Source: an uncultured Pirellula sp. (GTDB lineage: Bacteria; Planctomycetota; Planctomycetia; Pirellulales; Pirellulaceae). Taken from it: DNA of 5,121 nucleotides. The DNA lies in the NCBI GenBank assembly GCA_903837255.1, contig CAILTZ010000672.1:1-5121 (forward strand). The letters are read 5' to 3'. The translations under genes and the position numbers were made by a program. Below, in pieces: positions 1 to 5,121 of the stretch; within the stretch, counting starts at the first letter, position 1; every line of letters starts with the position of its first letter. The notes under the pieces were generated by a model that saw only the letters and a list, made by a program, of their open reading frames with translations, made no database searches and had not been told where the DNA came from.

Positions 1-1
1 C

Positions 2-97
2 CTTCTGGGCGTGTTCATCTTGAGCAATGAGGTCTACAGGCATTTGCAGACATACATCGCGAAACTCAGGTCGGGCGAAATCGCGCCCGAGCGTTGA
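2..97 (+). CDS. C-terminal end of an unrecognised protein (5' truncated by the window)
   Basis: The frame starting at base 2 stays open for 31 codons from the window edge to a TGA at 95-97. It encodes a tail that begins LLGVFILSNEVYRHLQ and ends SGEIAPER. The first residues are hydrophobic and could be the end of a membrane helix, followed by a polar, basic tail, but the piece is too short to assign a family. The other two + frames are interrupted by stops sooner, and the stop lies only 24 bases before the next gene on the same strand, the usual spacing of an operon partner. I do not recognise the product. Function cannot be inferred from what is visible. Confidence 0.55.
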   Translation, partial: LLGVFILSNEVYRHLQTYIAKLRSGEIAPER

Positions 98-111
98 ATC
101 GGATAGAATTC

Positions 112-117
112 AGAGGA
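112..117 (+). promoter_or_regulatory. Shine-Dalgarno site for the ThiO-like gene
   Basis: AGAGGA lies four bases before the TTG at 122. It decides the start: no in-frame ATG exists near the beginning, and the FAD-binding strand must begin within a few residues of this codon. Confidence 0.55.
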
Positions 118-121
118 CCAG

Positions 122-1273
122 TTGTCATCGAAATACGATCTGATTGTCTTGGGCGGTGGTGTTATCGGACTTTCCATTGCCGCCCAATGCGCTAAGGGGG
201 GTTGGAGTGTCTGCGTTGTAGAGCGAGGGCAGATGGGCAAGGAGTCGTCGTGGGCTGGTGCCGGGATCTTGCCCTGTGGGGCTAGGAATCCGGTCGAGGA
301 CCCCATCGAGCAGCTAAGACAACTCTCCGACCGGTTGCATGAAGAGTGGGCCGCTTGGCTAGCAGATTTTACGGGGGTGGACACCGAGTATCGTCGCAGC
401 GGTGGGCTCACAGTTGCACGAACATCCGCTGAGCGAGCTACCATGAGGGGCAACTGCCTGTGGTGGGATGAATTAGGGATCGAGTATCAGCGATTGAGCT
501 CCAGCGAGGTCATCGGCTTGAGCCCTGCGGTCGATCCAGTCGCGTCGCCTGGTGTTCCTATCGAATACTATTGGGTTCCGCGGGATGCAAAGTTGCGTAA
601 TCCGAGGCATTTGATGGCCCTGCGTGTAGCTTGTCAAAAACTCGGTGTAAGCATGATGGAGCAAACCGAGGTTGTTGGTATTCAAGCATCTGGATCGGAG
701 ATCGCGGGGGTGAATATTCGCTCCAGCGAGCCCACGAAATGGGAGGGGTTTTTAGTCGCGGATCGGTATTGCCTTACCACTGGAGCGTGGACTCCCCAAC
801 TTCTTAAGCCTTTAGGGATCGAGACTGGGATCTATCCGGTAAGAGGTCAGATGCAGCTTTACCGTTTCGATCGGATTCCATTCGGATTTGTGGTCAATGA
901 GGGACACCGGTATATGGTCCCGCGCGAGGATGGACGAGTACTGGTAGGCTCATGCGAAGAGGAAGTTGGGTTTTCCAAGGGTACGACCGAGGAAATGATG
1001 GAGCAGTTGAGTGTTTGGGCCGGGAGTGTTTGCCCTTCGATACGGGGTGCTCGACTGGAGACACAATGGTCGGGTCTAAGGCCCGGATCGATCGACGCGT
1101 TCCCTTATCTTGGAACCCTGTATCCGTACACCAATGGCTATGTAGCAGCAGGGCATTTCCGGCATGGGTTGCACTGGTCGACAGCGACGGGTCTGCTCAT
1201 GAGCCAACATCTAAGCGGCAAGAAGACTGAAATCGATTTGGAGCCTTTCCGGTTGCATCGCGGAAATGTTTGA
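122..1273 (+). CDS. thiO: FAD-dependent glycine oxidase ThiO-like (DadA/DAO family)
   Basis: This is a 383-residue flavoenzyme of the D-amino-acid oxidase/DadA family, best matched to ThiO. ThiO oxidises glycine to iminoglycine with release of H2O2 for the thiazole half of thiamine, in the cytoplasm. The Rossmann motif GGGVIG is at residues 11-16, with the ribose-binding Glu at 34 (VVERG). SSWAGAGIL (42-50) is the typical ThiO flavin loop. PVRGQM (239-244), HRYMVPRE (262-269), GLRPGSIDAFPYLG (318-331) and AAGHFRHG (342-349) follow in family order. Tyr264, Arg320 and Arg346 align by motif with the substrate-binding Tyr246, Arg302 and Arg329 of the Bacillus enzyme (recalled, not aligned). Length is close to the usual ~370. 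The start is TTG with AGAGGA upstream. No thiS, thiG or thiE is visible, so D-amino-acid or sarcosine oxidation remains possible. It probably shares a transcript with the gene ending at 97. Confidence 0.78.
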   Translation: MSSKYDLIVLGGGVIGLSIAAQCAKGGWSVCVVERGQMGKESSWAGAGILPCGARNPVEDPIEQLRQLSDRLHEEWAAWLADFTGVDTEYRRSGGLTVARTSAERATMRGNCLWWDELGIEYQRLSSSEVIGLSPAVDPVASPGVPIEYYWVPRDAKLRNPRHLMALRVACQKLGVSMMEQTEVVGIQASGSEIAGVNIRSSEPTKWEGFLVADRYCLTTGAWTPQLLKPLGIETGIYPVRGQMQLYRFDRIPFGFVVNEGHRYMVPREDGRVLVGSCEEEVGFSKGTTEEMMEQLSVWAGSVCPSIRGARLETQWSGLRPGSIDAFPYLGTLYPYTNGYVAAGHFRHGLHWSTATGLLMSQHLSGKKTEIDLEPFRLHRGNV

Positions 1274-1283
1274 GCCATGCGGT

Positions 1284-1916
1284 TCATTGATCGATGCCTT
1301 GCATGTGTTCCCGAATATGGATCTCTAGCAGGTCCAAGGCAGAGAGTTCACGGTCCCCGGCGGTCTTGTGCACGATGGACCGATTCCGTTCGAACTCCGC
1401 GAGCAAGACATCCTTGGTGATTAGATGCCTACGACTCCAGAGGACAGCGAGTTCTAGAAGGCTGTGGTTGGCTCGATTCCAGCCCCAAAAGGGGCGGATT
1501 TCGAGGCAGTCTTTTGCAAGGCAGGTGGCCACTGCACGGTCCTGGGTCGTATCCCACTGGATCACATGGAGCGGATAGGCTCTGCAGGCATCCTGCAGGA
1601 TCCAGCCTAATTCGGCATGAAGTTCGGCGTGTGGTCGTCCTTCGGGGGTGTTGCAGATCCCGAGGACCGATTGAACCAAGAGCAATCCGTCATCAACGAC
1701 GTGGAAGACGCCATGGTTGTGGCGATAGAGATTGGCAAAGGTGGTTGAGGATTGAAAGGGCTTGAGTGACCAATTCGCGAGCTCTCGGTCCACGTGCGGT
1801 CCGATAGGAGCCACATGCATGCTACCATCGGCATCTTGGGTGGTTATTATCCCTTCGAGGATCATCGCTGGAGGTGTGGCTAGTTGCAAGTGTGGATAGC
1901 TTGAGGAGCTGTTCAA
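1284..1916 (-). CDS. DUF447 family protein (FMN-binding split-barrel-like, H4MPT-associated family)
   Basis: The 210-residue product matches the DUF447 family (PF04289 by recall). Visible family blocks are MILEGIITTQDADGS with MHVAPIGPHVD (18-43), LKPFQSSTTFANLYR followed by GVFHVVDD (52-77), and near the C terminus IRPFWGWNRANHSLLE, then a helical ERNRSIVHKTAGDRE segment. Archaeal members have a flavin-reductase-like split barrel. The family occurs in organisms using tetrahydromethanopterin (methanogens, methylotrophs, planctomycetes), and its exact reaction is unclear to me. The start at 1916 is TTG and overlaps the upstream phosphoesterase stop as TTGA, suggesting translational coupling. 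An ATG at 1865 (residue 18) is an equally serious start, because family members usually begin directly with M-I-L/I-E; it would give 193 residues. Neither start has a good ribosome-binding site. The C-terminal end faces thiO tail to tail, 10 bases away. Confidence 0.8.
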   Translation of the reverse strand: MNSSSSYPHLQLATPPAMILEGIITTQDADGSMHVAPIGPHVDRELANWSLKPFQSSTTFANLYRHNHGVFHVVDDGLLLVQSVLGICNTPEGRPHAELHAELGWILQDACRAYPLHVIQWDTTQDRAVATCLAKDCLEIRPFWGWNRANHSLLELAVLWSRRHLITKDVLLAEFERNRSIVHKTAGDRELSALDLLEIHIREHMQGIDQ

Positions 1917-2659
1917 GCACCGCGATAGAGTCGATCGGCCAGGAAGTCATCAAGATCTGGGATGGCTTTTATCTTGTTAGCCGTCGTATCGACATCGTAT
2001 TCGATGCGACGAAATTCGAGGTTTGGTGGATCAAAAATAACGTAACAGCTTCGCCAATCCTCATCGCGGGGTTGCCCGACACTTCCGACGTTGATCATCG
2101 CCTTGGGCTCGATCAGCTTGCATTTGTAGTTGAATGAATCTGGGGACAGGAACGAGTAATCGGGGGTGAAGATTCCGGGTTGATGCGTATGGCCTTGGAA
2201 GCAGTAGGTTTTGATCATTGCAAACAACCGATCCATCTTTCTCCTGTTGTAGATGTCATCTGGAAAAACATATTCGTTGATTGGGTTTTTAATCGATCCA
2301 TGTACAAAAAGGACGCCATCATCGTTGTGGATGCGTGGGAGCTTGATCAAGAACAGGATGCGTCTCCTGGCGTCTTCGGGATTCTCGCTTGTCTCGACCT
2401 GTTGGCGGGTCCAAAAAATGGCGCGTTCGGCTGCGGCGCTGAAGCCTTCGGGATCATTGACGGCTCCGTAGTCGTGGTTGCCAATGACACAAATGTCCAT
2501 CTTCATGACTAGGTCGAGGCACTCGCGGGGATTGGGTCCGTAGCCGATGATATCGCCTAAGCAAACAATCCGATCGACCTTCTGCGCTTTGATATCCTTG
2601 AGCACTGCATGAAGGGCTTCGAGATTTCCGTGGATGTCGCTGATGATTGCTGTTCGCAA
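1913..2659 (-). CDS. Calcineurin-like metallophosphoesterase, paralogue 1 (YfcE/MJ0936-like)
   Basis: This is a 248-residue soluble metallophosphoesterase of the Metallophos_2 type (COG0639/COG0622 kind by recall). The dinuclear-metal ligands are all present: Asp8 and His10 in SDIHGN, Asp36 in CLGDIIGYGPNP, Asn61/His62 in GNHD, His120 in FVHGS, and His157/His159 in GHTH. A further conserved block, MINVGSVGQPRDED (188-201), is typical of the bacterial YfcE/Ap4A-hydrolase-like branch. It probably hydrolyses a phosphoester, but the substrate (phosphodiester, dinucleotide or phosphoprotein) cannot be read from sequence. The start is TTG at 2659. It is supported because the first residues align one-to-one with the ATG-started paralogue upstream, although the Shine-Dalgarno is weak. 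It lies 36 bases after that paralogue and overlaps the DUF447 gene by four bases. No signal peptide is visible. Confidence 0.9.
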   Translation of the reverse strand: MRTAIISDIHGNLEALHAVLKDIKAQKVDRIVCLGDIIGYGPNPRECLDLVMKMDICVIGNHDYGAVNDPEGFSAAAERAIFWTRQQVETSENPEDARRRILFLIKLPRIHNDDGVLFVHGSIKNPINEYVFPDDIYNRRKMDRLFAMIKTYCFQGHTHQPGIFTPDYSFLSPDSFNYKCKLIEPKAMINVGSVGQPRDEDWRSCYVIFDPPNLEFRRIEYDVDTTANKIKAIPDLDDFLADRLYRGA

Positions 2660-2695
2660 GATAGTTTGTTCCAGTGCTTCAACTGTCGTTCACAC

Positions 2696-3448
2696 TTATT
2701 TTCCGCCGCGCAGTCTGTCACCCAATTGATTGTCCAGTTCAGCGATTTTATAAATCTTGGCAATCGTGGCTTCTATATCGTACTCGACCCGTCTGAAGAA
2801 CACTTTCTTGGCGTTGTGGTCCAGGATGGTGTAGCAGGCTCTGGGGTCTTCGTCACGAGGCTGCCCGACACTCCCGATATTGATCATGAGTTTCTCTCGA
2901 CCGAGACTGAAGCTGTAGTCACATTTTTCAGCCTCGATGAAGCTTGGGTCAGGCGTAAAGACGCCCGCGATGTGGGTGTGACCTTGGAAACAGAACAATG
3001 GGACTTTGGCAAATAGCCGATCCATTTTGTTCTTGTCATAAGCCGTCTCGGGGAAGACATACTCGTTGGTCGCATCGCATGGCGAGCCATGGACAAAGAG
3101 GCTCTTGTCGACCTGATGCTGTTTGGGTAGATCGTTGATGAAATCCCATCGACGGTCGACCGCCTTAGAATTCCCTTTCTCGAGTTGTGTTCGGGTCCAC
3201 AGGATGGCGCGCATTGCGATAGGATTGAATCCAGTGGGATCGAAAACGGTCGCTTGATCATGGTTGCCCAGAATCGTCAGCTTGGCTTTCTTCATGATCA
3301 GTTCGAGGCATTCGATTGGGTTAGGACCGTATCCGACGACGTCCCCCAGGCAGATGATCTCATCAACCGACTGCTTGGCAATATCTGCCATAACAGCGTT
3401 CAGGGCCTCGATGTTCCCGTGGATGTCGCTTACGAGAGCTTGTCTCAT
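2696..3448 (-). CDS. Calcineurin-like metallophosphoesterase, paralogue 2 (first gene of the unit)
   Basis: This 250-residue phosphoesterase belongs to the same branch as the gene that follows it. Metal ligands are Asp8/His10 (SDIHGN), Asp36 (CLGDVVGYGPNP), Asn62/His63 (GNHD), His120 (FVHGS) and His157/His159 (GHTH), and the MINIGSVGQPRDED block is at 188-201, so the active site looks intact. A hand alignment with the neighbour gives about 130 identities over some 248 positions, slightly over half, with only one- or two-residue gaps. This indicates an old tandem duplication with both copies kept functional. The differences cluster between residues 90 and 115 and between 171 and 187, likely surface or substrate-selecting parts. 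The start is ATG with GAGGAA five bases upstream, a better initiation site than the downstream copy has. It has no signal peptide, so a cytoplasmic location is likely. The substrate is unknown. Confidence 0.9.
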   Translation of the reverse strand: MRQALVSDIHGNIEALNAVMADIAKQSVDEIICLGDVVGYGPNPIECLELIMKKAKLTILGNHDQATVFDPTGFNPIAMRAILWTRTQLEKGNSKAVDRRWDFINDLPKQHQVDKSLFVHGSPCDATNEYVFPETAYDKNKMDRLFAKVPLFCFQGHTHIAGVFTPDPSFIEAEKCDYSFSLGREKLMINIGSVGQPRDEDPRACYTILDHNAKKVFFRRVEYDIEATIAKIYKIAELDNQLGDRLRGGK

Positions 3449-3453
3449 CCGAG

Positions 3454-3459
3454 TTCCTC
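3454..3459 (-). promoter_or_regulatory. Shine-Dalgarno site for metallophosphoesterase paralogue 2
   Basis: On the minus strand GAGGAA sits five bases before the ATG at 3448. It is the clearest ribosome-binding site of the three-gene unit and fixes the start of its first gene. Confidence 0.65.
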
Positions 3460-3514
3460 ATAGCGAAGGCTTTGAACTGGAGCGCGTCGGATGGGGGGAT
3501 GATCGACCATGCAA

Positions 3515-3542
3515 GCAAAAACAGTGGCAGGCAAAAGTGGCA
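3515..3542. repeat. Imperfect direct repeat in the leader region
   Basis: GCAAAAACAGTGGCA at 3515-3529 is followed after one base by GCAAAAGTGGCA at 3531-3542, which differs by the loss of three bases. It may be a slipped duplication or a pair of protein-binding sites about 70 to 95 bases upstream of the phosphoesterase start. No function can be assigned. Confidence 0.4.
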
Positions 3543-3644
3543 TAACTTCGTCAAAGGCAGGCGTGTGATGGTTGTGGCAACGATACCCAGCAAGTTTATC
3601 CGCCGAGGAACGATTTGGGCAGGGTTTGCGGTGTGCAGTTCCTG

Positions 3645-4211
3645 TTATCGGTCGGGTTTGTCGGGAGTTCGGTTCTCTTTTCGATAATCCCAAGGTGCGG
3701 TTGGGGTTTCCGCTTTCCAAAGTCCTCTTTTGTCTTTTTTGGCTTCGACTTCGAGATCTGCCAGGGCTTTGGATTGATTGTATCGCTTGAAATGCCAAGC
3801 GTTGCCGGATTTGATCATCTCGGCGTTGATGTGCTTGTCGCCTCGATAAACTTGGGCCAAAAGGCGTTCAAAATTGTCTTTCTTCTTCCAGGTCACCCGA
3901 ACATCCGAATCAAACAGCATCTTTTTCAGGGCCTCAGTGGACTCCTTGCCATATTCCTGCTTGCTTTCTGGGGCGTCGGTGCCTTCGATTTGTACCTCGT
4001 ACTCCTTGCCATCGGCCCCCCGAACCTTGATCGAATCCCCGTCGATCACTTTGGTCACTTTGGCTGTCATTTCCTCTTCGGCTCCATCTTCCTTGGTTAC
4101 CTTCGTATCTTGGGTGCTCTCGGCGGTCGAGCTACCGGAGGTTTGACCCCAAAGCATGCTCCCGGACAAAACCATAGTGGCAAAGAAGTACCAGACGGAT
4201 CTTCGAGTCAT
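3645..4211 (-). CDS. Exported staphylococcal-nuclease-fold (thermonuclease-like) protein with Arg35-to-Gln change
   Basis: This is a 188-residue SNase-domain protein. The start at 4211 is preferred because AGAGGG lies seven bases upstream and a signal peptide begins at once: MTRR, then a hydrophobic run to about residue 20 and a probable cleavage near Trp-Gly-Gln (21-23), with no lipobox Cys. The same frame is open back to an ATG at 4409, but that extension is not protein-like. An acidic, Ser/Thr-rich linker (24-48) precedes the OB-fold domain (about 49-167). Motifs are KVIDGDSIKV (54-63; Asp59 equals Ca ligand Asp21), EGTDAPES (76-83; Asp79 and Glu82 equal Asp40 and Glu43), DNFER (112-116; Arg116 equals Arg87) and KKDKRGLW (158-165). 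The position of catalytic Arg35 is Gln74 (codon CAA), so cleavage activity is doubtful. A basic, Pro-containing tail follows. It is likely periplasmic. Alternatives are a weak nuclease or a nucleic-acid-binding protein. Confidence 0.85.
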   Translation of the reverse strand: MTRRSVWYFFATMVLSGSMLWGQTSGSSTAESTQDTKVTKEDGAEEEMTAKVTKVIDGDSIKVRGADGKEYEVQIEGTDAPESKQEYGKESTEALKKMLFDSDVRVTWKKKDNFERLLAQVYRGDKHINAEMIKSGNAWHFKRYNQSKALADLEVEAKKDKRGLWKAETPTAPWDYRKENRTPDKPDR

Positions 4212-4218
4212 CGCGTAA

Positions 4219-4224
4219 CCCTCT
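4219..4224 (-). promoter_or_regulatory. Shine-Dalgarno site for the nuclease-like gene
   Basis: AGAGGG on the minus strand lies seven bases before the ATG at 4211. Together with the signal peptide that begins there, it selects this start over the upstream ATG at 4409 in the same frame. Confidence 0.6.
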
Positions 4225-4273
4225 ATAGGAAAGGAAATTGGATCGGAACGGAAAATGGTTATTTGAGTTATCC

Positions 4274-4293
4274 CTCGCAAGCCTCTTAGCGAG
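4274..4293. repeat. Small inverted repeat in the divergent promoter region
   Basis: CTCGC (4274-4278) and GCGAG (4289-4293) are exact inverted copies. Inside them AAG (4279-4281) can pair with CTT (4285-4287), leaving a one-base bulge and a three-base loop. On the + strand the element fills most of the spacer between the -10 at 4299 and any -35, a place where a repressor or activator could bind. On the minus strand it could be a hairpin in the leader of the nuclease mRNA. No T-run follows, so it is not a terminator. Confidence 0.4.
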
Positions 4294-4298
4294 TGGTC

Positions 4299-4304
4299 TA
4301 TAAT
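4299..4304 (+). promoter_or_regulatory. Consensus -10 box (TATAAT) for the vWA gene
   Basis: A perfect TATAAT stands 43 bases before the preferred ATG at 4348, inside the most AT-rich part of the divergent spacer. The best -35 at 18-base spacing, TCGCAA (4275-4280), matches the sigma-70 consensus at only three of six positions, so the promoter may be activator-dependent. The minus strand of the same AT-rich stretch reads TATATT/TATTAT and could serve the nuclease-like gene about 90 bases away. Confidence 0.5.
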
Positions 4305-4347
4305 ATAACATGGGTTGGTTGATCCACGGCAGGATCTCCCATTTTCG

Positions 4348-5121
4348 ATGGAAAAACAGGTTCTCAGAGTCATGCAAGATCCCCCCTCGATGGAGTCCCC
4401 CGGCACCAAGCCTAGTCGCGAGTCGACACCCCAAGCGGGTGAGTCGGGACTCTATATGGTCCGGAGGAACATGGAGGGTTTCGAGTACAAGCCCCATCCG
4501 TGGCGGGACGCAAAGGCATGGATGGTAAGTTCAGTGCTGCATACGGTGTTGTTTATCGGCATTGCGTTGCTCTGGCAACCGGCTCGCAAGGGGACCGGCG
4601 ATCAGCTTGATCGCCCCGTGGGAATCGCCGTGTTTCATGAATCCCTGCAGGGGGACATGTATGCGTTGAGCGATAGCAAAGATGGCCAGGAGCAGGCCGC
4701 GAAGTCATCGGCAAACGCTCAAAACACCGCGGCGAAGAGCACCGAGAAGGATCCCAGCGACGCCTCTGCCAAGGCACCCTTGGACCTGAGCGAACTGACC
4801 AAGGACCTCATCGGCTACTCGGCCGAGGTCGGGACCTCCGGCACCATGGTCGGAAAGATCGGCGATGGGATCTCTGGCACGGGAAGCAATGGTAATGCTG
4901 CAGGTGGAACAGGAGGTACAACCACTGCAACCTTCATGGGACTGCGTGGTTCTGGATCGAACTTTGTCTATGTTCTCGACCGCTCTGCCTCGATGGAAGA
5001 ATTCCAAGGTGCTCCCATACGATTTGCGAAAAGCGAGTTGCTCAAAAGTATCGCATCACTGGGTGAGCGCAACCAATTCCAGATTGTCTTTTATAATGAA
5101 TCCCCAGGATCGCTCAGCAAC
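4348..5121 (+). CDS. Membrane-anchored von Willebrand factor A domain protein (3' truncated by the window)
   Basis: The frame is open from the ATG at 4348 to the window end, giving 258 residues without a stop. A polar N terminus (1-55) ending in HPWRDAKAW is followed by one transmembrane helix at about 57-76, then basic QPARKG. This placement suggests a short cytoplasmic N terminus and a periplasmic remainder. An Ala/Ser/Lys-rich linker (105-145) and a Gly/Thr-rich linker (162-195) lead into a vWA domain beginning near residue 204: FVYVLDRSASM carries the MIDAS motif D211-x-S213-x-S215, followed by the amphipathic helix AKSELLKSIASLG and the strand FQIVFYN. The domain is cut before its other MIDAS residues. 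The partner is unknown; such domains usually bind proteins through a divalent metal. The start is uncertain: ATGs at 4372, 4390, 4456 and 4471 are in frame, the last with GGAGGA very close by. The vWA assignment is firm; the biological role is not. Confidence 0.82.
   Translation, partial: MEKQVLRVMQDPPSMESPGTKPSRESTPQAGESGLYMVRRNMEGFEYKPHPWRDAKAWMVSSVLHTVLFIGIALLWQPARKGTGDQLDRPVGIAVFHESLQGDMYALSDSKDGQEQAAKSSANAQNTAAKSTEKDPSDASAKAPLDLSELTKDLIGYSAEVGTSGTMVGKIGDGISGTGSNGNAAGGTGGTTTATFMGLRGSGSNFVYVLDRSASMEEFQGAPIRFAKSELLKSIASLGERNQFQIVFYNESPGSLSN

Larger units (their letters stand above)
3449..3644. other. Intergenic stretch without a supported gene
   Basis: These 196 bases separate the nuclease-like gene from the phosphoesterase unit and should hold the promoter of the latter. 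I see no convincing paired -35/-10 on the minus strand: a TTGACG occurs (complement of 3549-3554) but has no good -10 at the right distance. The bases just after the nuclease stop can form a six-base stem (AGGAAC with GTTCCT, 3606-3611 and 3638-3643) with a 26-base loop, but no U-run follows, so it is not called a terminator. An imperfect direct repeat lies at 3515-3542. A short minus-strand frame from a TTG at 3593 has a hydrophobic stretch but runs into the phosphoesterase gene out of frame and is not accepted. Confidence 0.5.

Noticed and set aside
34..453. Minus-strand open frame of 139 codons across the thiO start
   Set aside because: It covers the FAD-binding motif coding region of a well-supported + strand gene and shows no domain or ribosome-binding site.
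2609..3016. Open + strand frame antisense to metallophosphoesterase paralogue 2, with similar ones at 1874-2137 and 2180-2512 opposite paralogue 1
   Set aside because: These mirror the codons of the real genes on the other strand. Similar peptide fragments recur because the two genes are paralogues, not because a second coding strand exists.
3363..3593. Minus-strand frame from a TTG at 3593 with a signal-peptide-like hydrophobic segment
   Set aside because: The last third lies out of frame inside the phosphoesterase gene, the start is TTG without a ribosome-binding site, and the body after the hydrophobic run has no recognisable sequence.
3606..3643. Possible terminator hairpin just after the nuclease stop
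   Set aside because: Only six base pairs, a 26-base loop and no following U-run on the minus strand.
3615..4289. Long + strand open frame of 224 codons opposite the nuclease-like gene, with hydrophobic stretches
   Set aside because: It is fully antisense to a gene with a signal peptide and recognisable SNase motifs, and its product resembles no family; the hydrophobicity arises from reading Lys/Glu-rich codons in reverse.
4212..4409. N-terminal extension of the nuclease-like protein back to an ATG at 4409
   Set aside because: It would bury the signal peptide 66 residues in, cross the promoter region and overlap the vWA gene start; the ATG at 4211 has a good ribosome-binding site.
1..5121. 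CRISPR array, tRNA/rRNA, insertion sequence ends or riboswitch (including a TPP element before the ThiO-like gene)
   Set aside because: No regularly spaced repeats, cloverleaf, transposase or terminal inverted repeats were found. Only 24 bases precede the ThiO-like gene, too short for a TPP riboswitch.

Overview
The window is about 5.1 kb of chromosomal-looking DNA with moderate GC content (roughly half GC by eye). It most likely comes from a planctomycete of the Pirellula/Rhodopirellula type. This is inferred from the combination of a DUF447 protein, a single-pass membrane protein with a von Willebrand A domain behind a Gly-rich linker, frequent TTG starts and a secreted nuclease-like protein. 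No marker gene proves the taxonomy.

Layout. On the + strand, the last 31 codons of an unrecognised gene (2-97) are followed after 24 bases by a ThiO/glycine-oxidase-like FAD enzyme (122-1273). It converges, with only 10 bases between the stop codons, on a minus-strand cluster. Read in its own direction, that cluster is a metallophosphoesterase (3448-2696), a tandem paralogue of it (2659-1913) and a DUF447 protein (1916-1284). The two phosphoesterases are 36 bases apart, and the second overlaps the DUF447 gene by the four bases TTGA, so the three look like one transcription unit. Upstream of it, after 196 bases with no supported gene, lies a minus-strand exported staphylococcal-nuclease-fold protein (4211-3645). 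This diverges from a + strand membrane-anchored vWA protein (4348 to the window end, truncated). The shared 136-base divergent spacer carries a perfect TATAAT and a small inverted repeat.

How the genes may work together. ThiO would supply iminoglycine for thiamine thiazole synthesis, but no other thi gene is visible. DUF447 proteins are linked by family knowledge to tetrahydromethanopterin (H4MPT) C1 metabolism in archaea, methylotrophs and planctomycetes. Its coupling to two calcineurin-like phosphoesterases suggests, as inference only, a shared pathway. The nuclease-like and vWA proteins both act outside the inner membrane and share only a promoter region.

Most interesting points: the phosphoesterase-phosphoesterase-DUF447 unit; the nuclease-fold protein with Gln in place of the catalytic Arg35; and the compact divergent promoter. 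No RNA gene, insertion sequence, CRISPR array or prophage piece was seen. I found no clear case for a wholly new multi-gene system.
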